From contig NC_034411.1 of NCBI RefSeq assembly GCF_002078875.1, forward strand, positions 31,638,260 to 31,702,259: DNA of 64,000 bases, written 5' to 3'. The stretch is from Numida meleagris (Eukaryota > Chordata > Aves > Galliformes > Numididae). Below are positions 55,101 to 58,238 of this stretch, one piece after another (the first letter of the stretch is position 1; each line of letters begins with the position of its first letter). The position numbers were made by a program, and so were the translations under genes. The notes below the pieces were generated by a model that did no database searches, had not been told where the DNA came from, and was given only the letters and a program-made list of their open reading frames with translations.

Positions 55101-58100
55101 CTTCTTGAGTTCATTTACAATGGCACTGGCGACAGACTTCAAAACATGGTGAGGAAGGTGGAACGTAACCGTTGCCCACTAAATGGAGGAAAAAAAGTGC
55201 CTAGGTTAATACATTTTAAGATTCTGACAGCTGAACAACAAATAGCTCACAAAGATTTCAGAAGCAAAAGAAAATGCACCTGTTGCAATCTTAAATTCAT
55301 TGAAATCAAGAAAGAAGTAATACAGGAATGGACACACAAAAACAGTACAGACACAATGCAAAGAAATTTAATATCTTCAAAATTTTAATCTCCGTGCCTT
55401 GTCAGTTTCTTGCTTAACAAGTCAAACTTCACCCTGAGGAACTAAGGAACACATAAGAGATTTTGTCCTCTTCAAATGAAAACCATCACACTAAGTTAAG
55501 CATTCTGCATGCCTCAATAACAGTAGCTAAGCAAACTGAAGTCAAGAATGCCTGCTAGACAGTATAGAATAAAATTCTTACCTTTGCAACTTTATGATTT
55601 GCTGCTGTTTCATGTGAGGTATTTTTTAAACCATCCTTCAGTTGTGTGATGAATAAGTCATATCCCTCCGTGCTAGAAACATCTACTTTTTCTATGCAAG
55701 CAGATAACAGCTGCTGAGCCTAAAATGAAGATGCACAAGAACAGTTAGCATCCATGCTGAATAGCTACAGAAAAGAATTACAACTGTTTCATCATTCTGG
55801 GAAATGCATATTGGCGTACCTAGTTTATCTTATTCTATATCAGCATAACTCCTACAGAAGACACAGAGTTGAGCAAGTAGATCCAAATTTTATTGTGCAG
55901 TCCAACCAATGGAAAAATCTCTGCAGTAACGTTAGTAGTTATTGCAGGTTCCCCCAGGTACAATATTAATAAACATTAAACAAGTCAGTCACAGTTAACA
56001 CACGACATATTAAAGCCAAGAGAAACAGATGACACCTATTACGTAGCAAAATTTTCAACTCAGAAATAATGCATCTAGAAAAACAACGCTCCAAACATCC
56101 ATTTATAAAACTTTCTTCTTCCAAGTCCCATCTGTTTCTAGTTTGCACTAAATTATATCTACAGGTAAGAATTAAAGGCATACCTTGTGCACTGAGCACA
56201 GAGCATTCCATACTTGTTGTTAAGCAGGCTACATCTGAACAACGTTCTATGAAATATTTCAAGTTCCAAACAAAAGGAAATACTTCCAAAGGGCAACAGC
56301 CAGCCTTGACTTTAGACAGCCAGGAACTACTCCAAACAGAATGACCAAGTGGCCCCTTGGTTACGTGCTTGGGGAGCTCAGGTGAGACAAGAATAAGCCA
56401 AACCAGTCCCTTAGACAAGGCCGTATCTGTTCCTCGGGTTTCCACGAAGTATTACACAAAACTCATACTTCAAAAGTCTCTCACAGACAATACAAGATCA
56501 ACAGACGCACTGTTCGGAATTTTATAGTGCTATAGGAAGAAGCAAAACCAGCATAAAGGCCGTGTAACAACTTGTCAGAGCTGTCTTTTAGAAACACGTA
56601 TACATTACGAGCAGACTAATCATACAGAACAACTACTTAAGAGCAAAGATTTGCAGAGAAGTTTTAGAGACTAACAAAAAAATCTTGCTTGAATAAAGGT
56701 TCTTTATCTGTCTCCAATGAAAGAATTGGATTGATACATTTCTATGTTGTCTGCTCCAACATCTGCTAAAACTTTCTGAGGTCTGGGTAACTCCTGTTTA
56801 GAACTAAAAATAAGATCTGAATATTGATAATGATATTCCTTCCATCTCACTGATTTGGCCCTCAACTCCTCCAATCTGTTCTTACCGATCTTCTTTGGAC
56901 CCAGTGGAATATTTAGCAAAAAAACTGACACGCTCTTATAGTTTCTATTTGTATTAAACCATTTGAGAATGCAAACGAACGAGAGAATTGGCTTGGAAAT
57001 GCTAACCTGTCAGCCTCTTCGTGGTCAGCCACACACACAAAGGACTTCACAGCTACCCATGAAAAGTCTAAAAATGACACTAGGGTCAGAAAGCCCAGAA
57101 AACCAGGAACCTGAAAAGCTCTCTGCAGAGACCTCTGTGAAGTGAGTTTATTGCTGTTACTCCTGCTCAAGACAAGCAGTTCAAAAAACCAGTAACACAC
57201 ATCCTACATTCACATACATATCTGAAATCATTGTTCAGGATAAGTTTTTATTGTTGGTGTATCATTTAGTACAAATTTACTTCTTCTATAAGTTGGGAAA
57301 TCCACTTTTCTCAAAGTGCTTTAACGCTTTGGAATATGGATTCAGTAGTCCAGTTTTGTTGTTGTTTTTTTTAATGTATGCACTACTCTAAATACAAGCA
57401 CTGGCAGATGCTCTATGTTCTTTCCAAACGAAGAATTAATTTCACTTGTAATTGAAACTGTTGCGCAGATTTACTTCCCTTGTGTAGTGATCATGAAGTA
57501 ATACACAAGTGAAAACTACTGTCTTCATCACCAAGAGCCTATCTCATAGCAGGTAAAATAGGAAAATACTAATGTACACACTATCTCATCAAAGAAATGC
57601 TACAGAGGATGAAGGTAAACCAATACGACACAATCCCGAGCATTACATTCTAAGCAAAAACGGATACATTTTGACCCCTTAATACGATAATGAGTGCTTG
57701 GTTATATTGTCTCTTTTTTTCCCCACTGAAAGCCTTAGAAAAAAACAAACAACAAAACAAGAATGCCTAGCAGCATCAGCTTTCAGAAGATTCCATACAT
57801 AAGCACTGACAAAGCTCTGTAAACATGTCCTTATCTCTGGTCACAGAAGTTCTGAAATACGCGCTCTTGATGAGGAAAGCTATCATTTGTTTGAGATACA
57901 AATAATTACAGTAAGTTAGTGTTCTGTAATGGCTAGTAACTAAGAAACTTTTCCACTACCTGTTGTTAACACTACACTAGAAACTAAGGGACAAACATCT
58001 GGTTACAGTATTTCTGACAGTTAATTACACACCCTTTTTTTTCCCCTGTATCTTACCTCTGTAACCGGCAATTCAAGCTGAACCACATCATCTTGTTTAG

Positions 58101-58238
58101 AAACAGGTGTTTGCAGAGCTGTGTCTAACAATAAGATGCCATTGAGATCTTTCCTACATCCTACTGCATAATCGTCCACAAAGATCACTTTATCCACAGC
58201 AGAAATATACTGACATTTCACCCGTCCTCCTGGTTTAG
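1054..58238 (-). CDS. BIRC6: BIRC6 (BRUCE/Apollon), giant IAP and E2/E3 ubiquitin ligase; internal part, exons 2-43
   Basis: The 42 exons below join into one open frame of about 2,647 codons that I recognise as BIRC6, with near-identity to the mammalian protein as I remember it in most exons. The family member is a cytosolic, endomembrane- and midbody-associated protein of about 4,850 residues. It acts as a chimeric E2/E3 ubiquitin ligase that ubiquitinates and restrains caspases, HTRA2 and SMAC, and also LC3. Visible here: a WD-like N-terminal propeller, an inserted BIR zinc fold (exons 5-7), beta-sandwich segments (exons 12-13 and 26-28), two Gln/Lys-rich coiled coils (exons 24-25 and 33-34) and long helical repeats. 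Exon 1, the start codon and the C-terminal UBC domain are outside the window. Introns not listed separately (37, 36, 33, 32, 30, 29, 28, 27, 26, 25, 24, 23, 19, 18, 16, 15, 13, 9, 7, 3 and 38-42) are 94-970 bp; apart from the small sites listed, I see only splice signals and homopolymer runs in them. Exon numbers assume a single coding exon upstream. Confidence 0.97.
1511..1536. repeat. AT-rich hairpin, 11-bp perfect stem
   Basis: ATATATACTTT and AAAGTATATAT flank a 4-nt ACAG loop in intron 42, followed by AT/GATA-type simple sequence to about 1565. Confidence 0.65.
1739..1865 (-). CDS. BIRC6: BIRC6 exon 42
   Basis: 127 nt, with no Met at the start: [20 protein letters not shown], then [20 protein letters not shown] and NQ. 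Acceptor TTTGCAG, donor GTAAAA. Confidence 0.94.
2829..2983 (-). CDS. BIRC6: BIRC6 exon 41
   Basis: 155 nt: [20 protein letters not shown], then [20 protein letters not shown] and [11 protein letters not shown]. Helical. Acceptor TGTGTAG, donor GTATAG. Confidence 0.94.
3728..3844 (-). CDS. BIRC6: BIRC6 exon 40
   Basis: 117 nt: [20 protein letters not shown], then [18 protein letters not shown]. The donor is the second GT of a GTGT tandem; only that one keeps frame and gives the expected Thr-Leu-Thr-Gln across the junction. Acceptor TGTGTAG, donor GTAATT. Confidence 0.92.
4598..4751 (-). CDS. BIRC6: BIRC6 exon 39, Tyr-rich segment
   Basis: 154 nt: [20 protein letters not shown], then [20 protein letters not shown] and [11 protein letters not shown]. 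The Tyr/Trp/Gly cluster is conserved in BIRC6. Acceptor TTTTAAG, donor GTAAGC. Confidence 0.95.
5479..5612 (-). CDS. BIRC6: BIRC6 exon 38, acidic linker
   Basis: 134 nt: [20 protein letters not shown], then [20 protein letters not shown] and KVFK. Asp/Leu alternation continues the acidic linker from exon 37. Acceptor TTCGAAG, donor GTATGA. Confidence 0.94.
5968..6123 (-). CDS. BIRC6: BIRC6 exon 37, acidic linker
   Basis: 156 nt: [20 protein letters not shown], then [20 protein letters not shown] and [10 protein letters not shown]. An acidic, probably disordered linker. Acceptor TTTATAG, donor GTAAAT. In-frame length. Confidence 0.95.
6523..6706 (-). CDS. BIRC6: BIRC6 exon 36
   Basis: 184 nt: [20 protein letters not shown], then [19 protein letters not shown], then [20 protein letters not shown]. 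Leu-rich helical repeats with the conserved SWGGAWAQY turn. Acceptor TTTTTAG, donor GTTTGT (weak). Confidence 0.95.
7360..7531 (+). mobile_element. CR1 LINE 3' fragment
   Basis: The sequence follows the CR1 3' end: GGAACCGTTCAAGGCC, then GTGGATGGGATCCTGGGCA, then GATCTAGTGGGTGGTATCCC, and a TTCCAACCCAA...TGTATGATTCCATGA tail. It is a 5'-truncated, non-coding copy antisense to BIRC6. Left edge approximate. Confidence 0.85.
7579..7732. repeat. Long imperfect palindrome (hairpin) in intron 35
   Basis: Left arm 7590-7639 and right arm 7671-7720 are inverted copies with 43 of 50 matches, no gap, and a central 18-bp perfect block (TACTAAGGCTTCCCTTCC). The loop is 31 nt. Weaker pairing continues outward for about 10 bp with an indel (TGTCGTCTG versus TGTCATCTG). 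Either strand's transcript would fold into a long hairpin. I do not recognise the family: a miniature inverted-repeat element, a decayed palindrome or an unannotated miRNA-like hairpin are all possible. Confidence 0.85.
9198..9413 (-). CDS. BIRC6: BIRC6 exon 35
   Basis: 216 nt, phase 0 at both ends: [20 protein letters not shown], then [20 protein letters not shown], then [20 protein letters not shown] and FVCK. Acceptor TCTGCAG, donor GTAAAC. Confidence 0.95.
9414..11321 (-). other. BIRC6: Intron 34 of BIRC6
   Basis: 1.9 kb AT-rich intron; no repeat or RNA gene recognised. Confidence 0.8.
11322..11453 (-). CDS. BIRC6: BIRC6 exon 34, Lys/Gln coiled coil
   Basis: 132 nt, phase 0 at both ends: [20 protein letters not shown], then [20 protein letters not shown] and ATSK. 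Charged heptad-like helix. Acceptor CTTTTAG, donor GTATGA. In-frame length. Confidence 0.94.
12049..12176 (-). CDS. BIRC6: BIRC6 exon 33
   Basis: 128 nt, with no Met near the start, so it is missed by start-codon-based ORF calls. It encodes [20 protein letters not shown], then [20 protein letters not shown] and KQ. A basic helix opens the second coiled coil. Acceptor CCATTAG, donor GTGACT. Confidence 0.93.
12890..13027 (-). CDS. BIRC6: BIRC6 exon 32
   Basis: 138 nt: [20 protein letters not shown], then [17 protein letters not shown] and a short charged tail KERERFLT before a split Gly. The donor chosen is GTGTGC; no usable GT occurs at the end of KPLNG, so the KERERFLT tail must be kept unless the whole exon is skipped. 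Acceptor TTTTTAAG. Confidence 0.93.
13028..15555 (-). other. BIRC6: Intron 31 of BIRC6
   Basis: 2.5 kb. A GC-richer stretch near 13970-14170 and another near 14560-14860 may be decayed repeats, but I cannot name them. Otherwise unremarkable. Confidence 0.8.
15556..15689 (-). CDS. BIRC6: BIRC6 exon 31
   Basis: 134 nt: [20 protein letters not shown], then [19 protein letters not shown] and HRRTE. Leu-rich helical repeat. Acceptor TTTTTAG|G, donor GTAGCC. The ORF appears to run on past the donor into the intron, but that extension is not coding. Confidence 0.95.
16603..16822 (-). CDS. BIRC6: BIRC6 exon 30
   Basis: 220 nt: [20 protein letters not shown], then [20 protein letters not shown], then [20 protein letters not shown] and LLIFPQD. 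Very conserved helical repeats; the GGERWWGQF turn is diagnostic for BIRC6. Acceptor TTAAAAG, donor GTAAGT. Confidence 0.96.
17735..18081 (-). CDS. BIRC6: BIRC6 exon 29
   Basis: 347 nt: [19 protein letters not shown], then [19 protein letters not shown], then a Leu/Gln-rich helix ([20 protein letters not shown]), then [20 protein letters not shown]. Begins a long helical-repeat region. The part around [15 protein letters not shown] differs from the mammalian sequence I recall, so it may be a loop. Acceptor TTCTAG|G, donor GTTAGT. Confidence 0.95.
18382..18590 (-). CDS. BIRC6: BIRC6 exon 28, end of beta-sandwich
   Basis: 209 nt: [19 protein letters not shown], then [20 protein letters not shown], then a helix [28 protein letters not shown] closes the jelly-roll; the FYYGH segment is conserved. 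Acceptor TTTCAG, donor GTTAGA. Confidence 0.95.
18773..18987 (-). CDS. BIRC6: BIRC6 exon 27, discoidin-like beta-sandwich
   Basis: 215 nt: [20 protein letters not shown], then [20 protein letters not shown], then [20 protein letters not shown] and PPPVCRFMK. The order V-x-LDFG-x-P-x-x-LTDV, S-x-DIW, LIL-x-DL, and CRF-x-K is the galactose-binding/DOC-like jelly-roll pattern (family knowledge; fold not computed). Acceptor CCATAG, donor GTAAGA. Confidence 0.96.
19468..19567 (-). CDS. BIRC6: BIRC6 exon 26
   Basis: 100 nt: [19 protein letters not shown], then [14 protein letters not shown] and a split Gly. Leads into the beta-sandwich coded by exons 27-28. Acceptor TCTTCAG, donor GTAAAA. Confidence 0.95.
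19967..20281 (-). CDS. BIRC6: BIRC6 exon 25, coiled coil, alanine run, Pro-rich linker
   Basis: 315 nt. It starts [12 protein letters not shown], continues the coiled coil, then an eight-alanine run coded by GCA triplets, then a Pro/Thr-rich linker ([20 protein letters not shown]), then [19 protein letters not shown]. It ends NTSKSRT in phase 0. The final codon is ACG, where I recall Met in mammals. Acceptor CCCACAG, donor GTAATT. In-frame length. Confidence 0.95.
20225..20250 (-). repeat. BIRC6: Coding GCA/GCT triplet repeat (alanine run)
   Basis: A TGC-TGC run on the + strand reads as GCA codons on the - strand in exon 25, giving an eight-alanine run after HQTT. Microsatellite-like tract under coding constraint; its length may vary between individuals (inference). 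Confidence 0.85.
20947..21134 (-). CDS. BIRC6: BIRC6 exon 24, Gln-rich coiled coil
   Basis: 188 nt: [20 protein letters not shown], then an Ala/Ser-rich helix ([19 protein letters not shown]), then a Gln/Leu coiled coil ([20 protein letters not shown]) that continues in exon 25. Acceptor CATGCCAG. The donor is GTTGGA, a weaker match to consensus than its neighbours. Confidence 0.95.
21637..21771 (-). CDS. BIRC6: BIRC6 exon 23
   Basis: 135 nt: [19 protein letters not shown], then [20 protein letters not shown] and ERDDA. It ends with the A of a Met codon completed by TG in exon 24, so the frame across the junction is certain. Acceptor CTTTCAG, donor GTACGT. Confidence 0.94.
21772..22891 (-). 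other. BIRC6: Intron 22 of BIRC6
   Basis: 1.1 kb. A short direct repeat of about 15 bp (ATGCAAAAAC cores) lies around 22006-22035. Nothing else recognised. Confidence 0.75.
22892..23025 (-). CDS. BIRC6: BIRC6 exon 22
   Basis: 134 nt: [19 protein letters not shown], then [20 protein letters not shown] and SDVLS. Acidic, loop-like. Acceptor TTTGCAG, donor GTACAT. Confidence 0.95.
23026..24408 (-). other. BIRC6: Intron 21 of BIRC6
   Basis: 1.4 kb AT-rich intron; nothing recognised. Confidence 0.8.
24409..24556 (-). CDS. BIRC6: BIRC6 exon 21
   Basis: 148 nt: [20 protein letters not shown], then [20 protein letters not shown] and PMEALLQT plus a split Arg. Strongly conserved helical pair. Acceptor AATGCAG, donor GTACTA. 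Confidence 0.95.
24557..26247 (-). other. BIRC6: Intron 20 of BIRC6
   Basis: 1.7 kb, including a 5'-truncated CR1 element (24671-25098). The rest shows no feature. Confidence 0.85.
24671..25098 (-). mobile_element. CR1 LINE, 5'-truncated
   Basis: The + strand shows the reverse complement of a CR1 3' region, from GGAAGGAACCTCAAGG through GGCTGCCCAGGGCCCCATCC to GAGATCTCCCCTCAGCATTC. On the - strand a 61-codon frame (25028 to 24843) still resembles the C-terminal end of CR1 reverse transcriptase (RGDLI-x-x-[17 protein letters not shown]). Same orientation as BIRC6. Inactive. Confidence 0.9.
26248..26345 (-). CDS. BIRC6: BIRC6 exon 20
   Basis: 98 nt: [20 protein letters not shown], then [12 protein letters not shown] and a split Gly. 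Helix with an Ala-rich turn. Acceptor TTTGTAG, donor GTACGT. Confidence 0.94.
26610..26741 (-). CDS. BIRC6: BIRC6 exon 19
   Basis: 132 nt encoding [19 protein letters not shown], then [20 protein letters not shown] and LALCI. Continues the helical repeat; the in-frame length would permit exon skipping. Acceptor TTTGCAG, donor GTGAGT. Confidence 0.94.
26845..27006 (-). CDS. BIRC6: BIRC6 exon 18
   Basis: 162 nt: [20 protein letters not shown], then [20 protein letters not shown], then [13 protein letters not shown]. Start of an armadillo/HEAT-like helical region (inference from the helix pattern). Acceptor TCCCCAG, donor GTAAGA. Intron 18 behind it is only 103 bp. Confidence 0.95.
27178..27269 (+). 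mobile_element. Short CR1 LINE 3' end
   Basis: About 90 bp: CATGGTTTAGTGGGAAATAT, then GGTGGATGGCTGGACTAGAT, then CTTTTCCAACCTTGGTGATT and CTATGATT. Little diverged from the CR1 3' end typical of galliform genomes, so probably one of the younger copies here. Confidence 0.88.
28658..28683. repeat. Small hairpin, 10-bp perfect stem
   Basis: AGTAGCTCAC and GTGAGCTACT flank a 6-nt CATTCA loop in intron 17. No known element recognised. Confidence 0.65.
29190..29320 (-). CDS. BIRC6: BIRC6 exon 17
   Basis: 131 nt, with no ATG at its start, so it is easy to miss in an ORF scan. It encodes [19 protein letters not shown], then [20 protein letters not shown] and ISKE plus a split Arg. Acceptor ACATCAG, donor GTCAGT. 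Confidence 0.94.
29542..29578. repeat. Tandem duplication of about 18 bp
   Basis: TATGCAGAACATCAAATTG is followed at once by TATGCAGAACATCGAATG, one substitution and one indel apart, in intron 16. Looks like a recent slippage duplication. Confidence 0.75.
29974..30152 (-). CDS. BIRC6: BIRC6 exon 16
   Basis: 179 nt: [20 protein letters not shown], then [19 protein letters not shown], then a short helix [17 protein letters not shown]. The ATG near its 5' end is internal, since the frame is open from exon 15. Acceptor CTTCCAG, donor GTACTG. Confidence 0.95.
30425..30556 (-). CDS. BIRC6: BIRC6 exon 15
   Basis: 132 nt: [20 protein letters not shown], then [23 protein letters not shown] split at the last Gly across the junction. 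Predicted beta-rich. Acceptor TTTAAG|G, donor GTAAAA. Confidence 0.95.
30557..32336 (-). other. BIRC6: Intron 14 of BIRC6
   Basis: 1.8 kb. About one third is a CR1 fragment on the + strand (30811-31383). The rest is AT-rich. Confidence 0.85.
30811..31383 (+). mobile_element. CR1 LINE, 3' part of ORF2 and 3' UTR
   Basis: Longest clear CR1 copy, about 570 bp. Recognisable blocks in order: GGACTTGAGAGTACTGGTAG, ATGAGCCAGCAATGTGCCC, GAAGCATGGCCAGCAGG, GTTCCAGAGGAGGGCCAC, CTGGAGGTGTTCATGGCCAG, and a TTCCTTCCAACC...TGTGATTTTATGA tail. Several indels and stops; inactive. Antisense to BIRC6. Confidence 0.9.
32337..32468 (-). CDS. BIRC6: BIRC6 exon 14 (less conserved exon)
   Basis: 132 nt, in-frame length. 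It reads [19 protein letters not shown], then [17 protein letters not shown], then YMDVEEPQ and a split Cys. The second half matches BIRC6 clearly (NGKP, EEMQ, MDVEE). The first half agrees less well with the mammalian sequence I remember, so this exon may be variable. Acceptor TCTCCAG, donor GTAAGA. Confidence 0.88.
33175..33335 (-). CDS. BIRC6: BIRC6 exon 13, beta-sandwich segment
   Basis: 161 nt encoding [19 protein letters not shown], then [19 protein letters not shown] and [13 protein letters not shown]. The alternating hydrophobic strands fit a jelly-roll (carbohydrate-binding-like) fold continued from exon 12; the fold is inference. Acceptor TTACAG, donor GTAAGA. Confidence 0.95.
33527..33575 (+). 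mobile_element. CR1 LINE tail remnant
   Basis: A short match to the CR1 end: TTGGACTGGATGATCTTGTA, GGTCTTTTCC, then TTCTATGATTT. Only about 50 bp, so the assignment rests on this ordered motif set. Confidence 0.65.
33591..33612 (+). repeat. G-rich tract, G-quadruplex candidate
   Basis: Twelve consecutive G, then AA-GGG-AA-GGG. Four or more G-triplets with short spacers meet the usual G-quadruplex rule on the + strand. That is the template strand for BIRC6, so the nascent RNA would carry the C-rich complement. Confidence 0.75.
33883..33900. repeat. Perfect 18-bp AT palindrome
   Basis: AATACATATATATGTATT reads the same on both strands, inside a longer AT-rich run to about 33930. Likely simple-sequence expansion. 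Confidence 0.7.
38014..38239 (-). CDS. BIRC6: BIRC6 exon 12, Gln/His-rich segment
   Basis: 226 nt: [20 protein letters not shown], then [17 protein letters not shown], then a low-complexity Gln/His run ([16 protein letters not shown]) before TRTWKLQTD. The run is part of the normal protein as I know it. Acceptor AATCAG, donor GTAAGT. Confidence 0.95.
38240..39311 (-). other. BIRC6: Intron 11 of BIRC6
   Basis: 1.1 kb AT-rich intron with short A/T runs near 38917-38955; nothing else recognised. Confidence 0.8.
39312..39461 (-). CDS. BIRC6: BIRC6 exon 11
   Basis: 150 nt encoding [19 protein letters not shown], then a Ser/Pro-rich segment ending SNPSSPGIT with a split Gly. It closes the propeller. 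The 6.4 kb intron before it is the longest complete intron in the window. Acceptor ATTTTAG, donor GTAAAT. Confidence 0.95.
40235..40310. repeat. Facing poly(T) and poly(A) tracts
   Basis: T14 at 40235-40248 and A17 at 40294-40310 lie 45 bp apart and could pair as a long A-T stem. In intron 10; no flanking element recognised. Confidence 0.7.
44218..44605 (-). mobile_element. CR1 LINE, divergent subfamily
   Basis: It starts on the + strand with TCATAGAATCAGAGAG, GATCTGGAAGGGACCCACAA, GGATCATCAAATCCAACGCC and continues in GC-rich sequence (TCTTTTCCTAACCCCCAACTT, CTCTCCAGACTCTTCACCAT). This is a CR1 3' end in reverse orientation, with an internal GC-rich block that differs from the other copies. 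The 136-codon + strand frame over it is not a gene. Confidence 0.82.
45879..47267 (-). CDS. BIRC6: BIRC6 exon 10 (large exon)
   Basis: 1,389 nt, one uninterrupted frame of 463 codons. It begins [19 protein letters not shown] and ends [12 protein letters not shown] with a split Gly. The middle holds a Ser-rich linker ([19 protein letters not shown]) and an acidic stretch ([16 protein letters not shown]). The end has WD-like strands ([20 protein letters not shown]). By homology it is the disordered insert and later blades of the N-terminal propeller. The in-frame ATG shortly after the acceptor is not the protein start. Acceptor TTTAAAG, donor GTAAGA. Confidence 0.97.
47959..48017 (-). CDS. BIRC6: BIRC6 exon 9 (59-nt acidic microexon)
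   Basis: Smallest exon, 59 nt. It encodes an acidic serine run, [19 protein letters not shown], flanked by split Ser and Gly codons. Acceptor TTTTCAG, donor GTAGGT. Its density of Ser next to Asp/Glu suggests casein-kinase-2-type sites (inference). Length is not a multiple of three, so skipping would shift the frame. Confidence 0.93.
48018..49527 (-). other. BIRC6: Intron 8 of BIRC6
   Basis: 1.5 kb AT-rich intron; nothing recognised. Confidence 0.8.
49528..49688 (-). CDS. BIRC6: BIRC6 exon 8
   Basis: 161 nt from [20 protein letters not shown] through [17 protein letters not shown] to a split codon after LEGD. It is separated from exon 7 by the shortest intron in the window (94 bp). It codes for a propeller strand and then the start of a Ser/Asp-rich linker. 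Acceptor TTCTTAG, donor GTATGC. Confidence 0.95.
49783..50005 (-). CDS. BIRC6: BIRC6 exon 7, end of BIR and WD-like blade
   Basis: 223 nt. It opens with the second half of the BIR ([16 protein letters not shown], carrying the zinc His and last Cys). It then returns to propeller sequence with [20 protein letters not shown] and [13 protein letters not shown], a WD-repeat-like blade. The BIR is thus inserted in the propeller. Acceptor ATAAG|G, donor GTATAC. Confidence 0.96.
50006..51173 (-). other. BIRC6: Intron 6 of BIRC6
   Basis: 1.2 kb AT-rich intron splitting the BIR domain between its second and third zinc ligands; nothing else recognised. Confidence 0.85.
51174..51256 (-). CDS. BIRC6: BIRC6 exon 6, BIR zinc knuckle (CxxC)
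   Basis: 83 nt encoding [16 protein letters not shown] and then [11 protein letters not shown]. It supplies the first two zinc ligands as C-F-T-C and the WEP/DEPW motif of the peptide groove. In exon 7 the zinc-binding His comes 16 residues after the second Cys, and the last Cys 6 residues after the His, which is the BIR spacing. All four ligands are intact. Donor GTAAGT. Confidence 0.96.
51257..52533 (-). other. BIRC6: Intron 5 of BIRC6
   Basis: 1.3 kb, also inside the BIR coding region. It has a 17-base A run at 52460-52476 and T-rich tracts near 52155-52180. Confidence 0.8.
52534..52645 (-). CDS. BIRC6: BIRC6 exon 5, start of BIR domain
   Basis: 112 nt encoding [18 protein letters not shown] and then [18 protein letters not shown]-x-x-TF-x-x-WP followed by MA-x-AGFY is the classic first half of a baculoviral IAP repeat, before the zinc ligands. 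Acceptor TTCTAG|G, donor GTAAAA. A 17-base A-tract and then T-rich sequence lie just downstream, in intron 5. Confidence 0.96.
52646..54984 (-). other. BIRC6: Intron 4 of BIRC6
   Basis: 2.3 kb; contains the best-preserved CR1 3' region in the window (52781-53165). No other feature recognised. Confidence 0.85.
52781..53165 (-). mobile_element. CR1 LINE, well-preserved 3' region
   Basis: The + strand begins CATAGAGTCATAGAGTTGCT, then CAGGTTGGAAAGGACCTTCA, AGATCATCAAGTCCAACCAC and ends in GTCTCCCCTCAGTCTCC. On the - strand a 64-codon frame (53066 to 52872) keeps the CR1 reverse-transcriptase C-terminus ([20 protein letters not shown], then [20 protein letters not shown]). Same strand as BIRC6; 5'-truncated. 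Confidence 0.92.
54985..55178 (-). CDS. BIRC6: BIRC6 exon 4
   Basis: 194 nt starting [19 protein letters not shown] and running through [18 protein letters not shown] to a split Arg codon after GRSVD. Acceptor ATTTAG, donor GTACAT. This is the segment leading into the BIR domain. Confidence 0.95.
55582..55719 (-). CDS. BIRC6: BIRC6 exon 3
   Basis: 138 nt, phase 0 at both ends, from [13 protein letters not shown] to [10 protein letters not shown]. Acceptor TTTTAG, donor GTAAGA. It codes for amphipathic helical sequence between propeller strands. Its length is a multiple of three, so skipping it would keep the frame. Confidence 0.95.
55720..58056 (-). other. BIRC6: Intron 2 of BIRC6
   Basis: 2.3 kb. 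It includes a 159-codon sense-strand open frame (55966-56445) with no recognisable domain. No repeat identified. Confidence 0.8.
58057..58238 (-). CDS. BIRC6: BIRC6 exon 2
   Basis: First coding exon in the window, 182 nt. It begins with the last two bases of an Ala codon (acceptor TTTATAG|CTAAACC), so an upstream coding exon must exist. It ends in frame at VTE before GTAAGA. It encodes the propeller strand pattern around [18 protein letters not shown], then a linker ending in [10 protein letters not shown]. No Met is required here; the ATG codon inside the exon is not the start. Confidence 0.95.
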
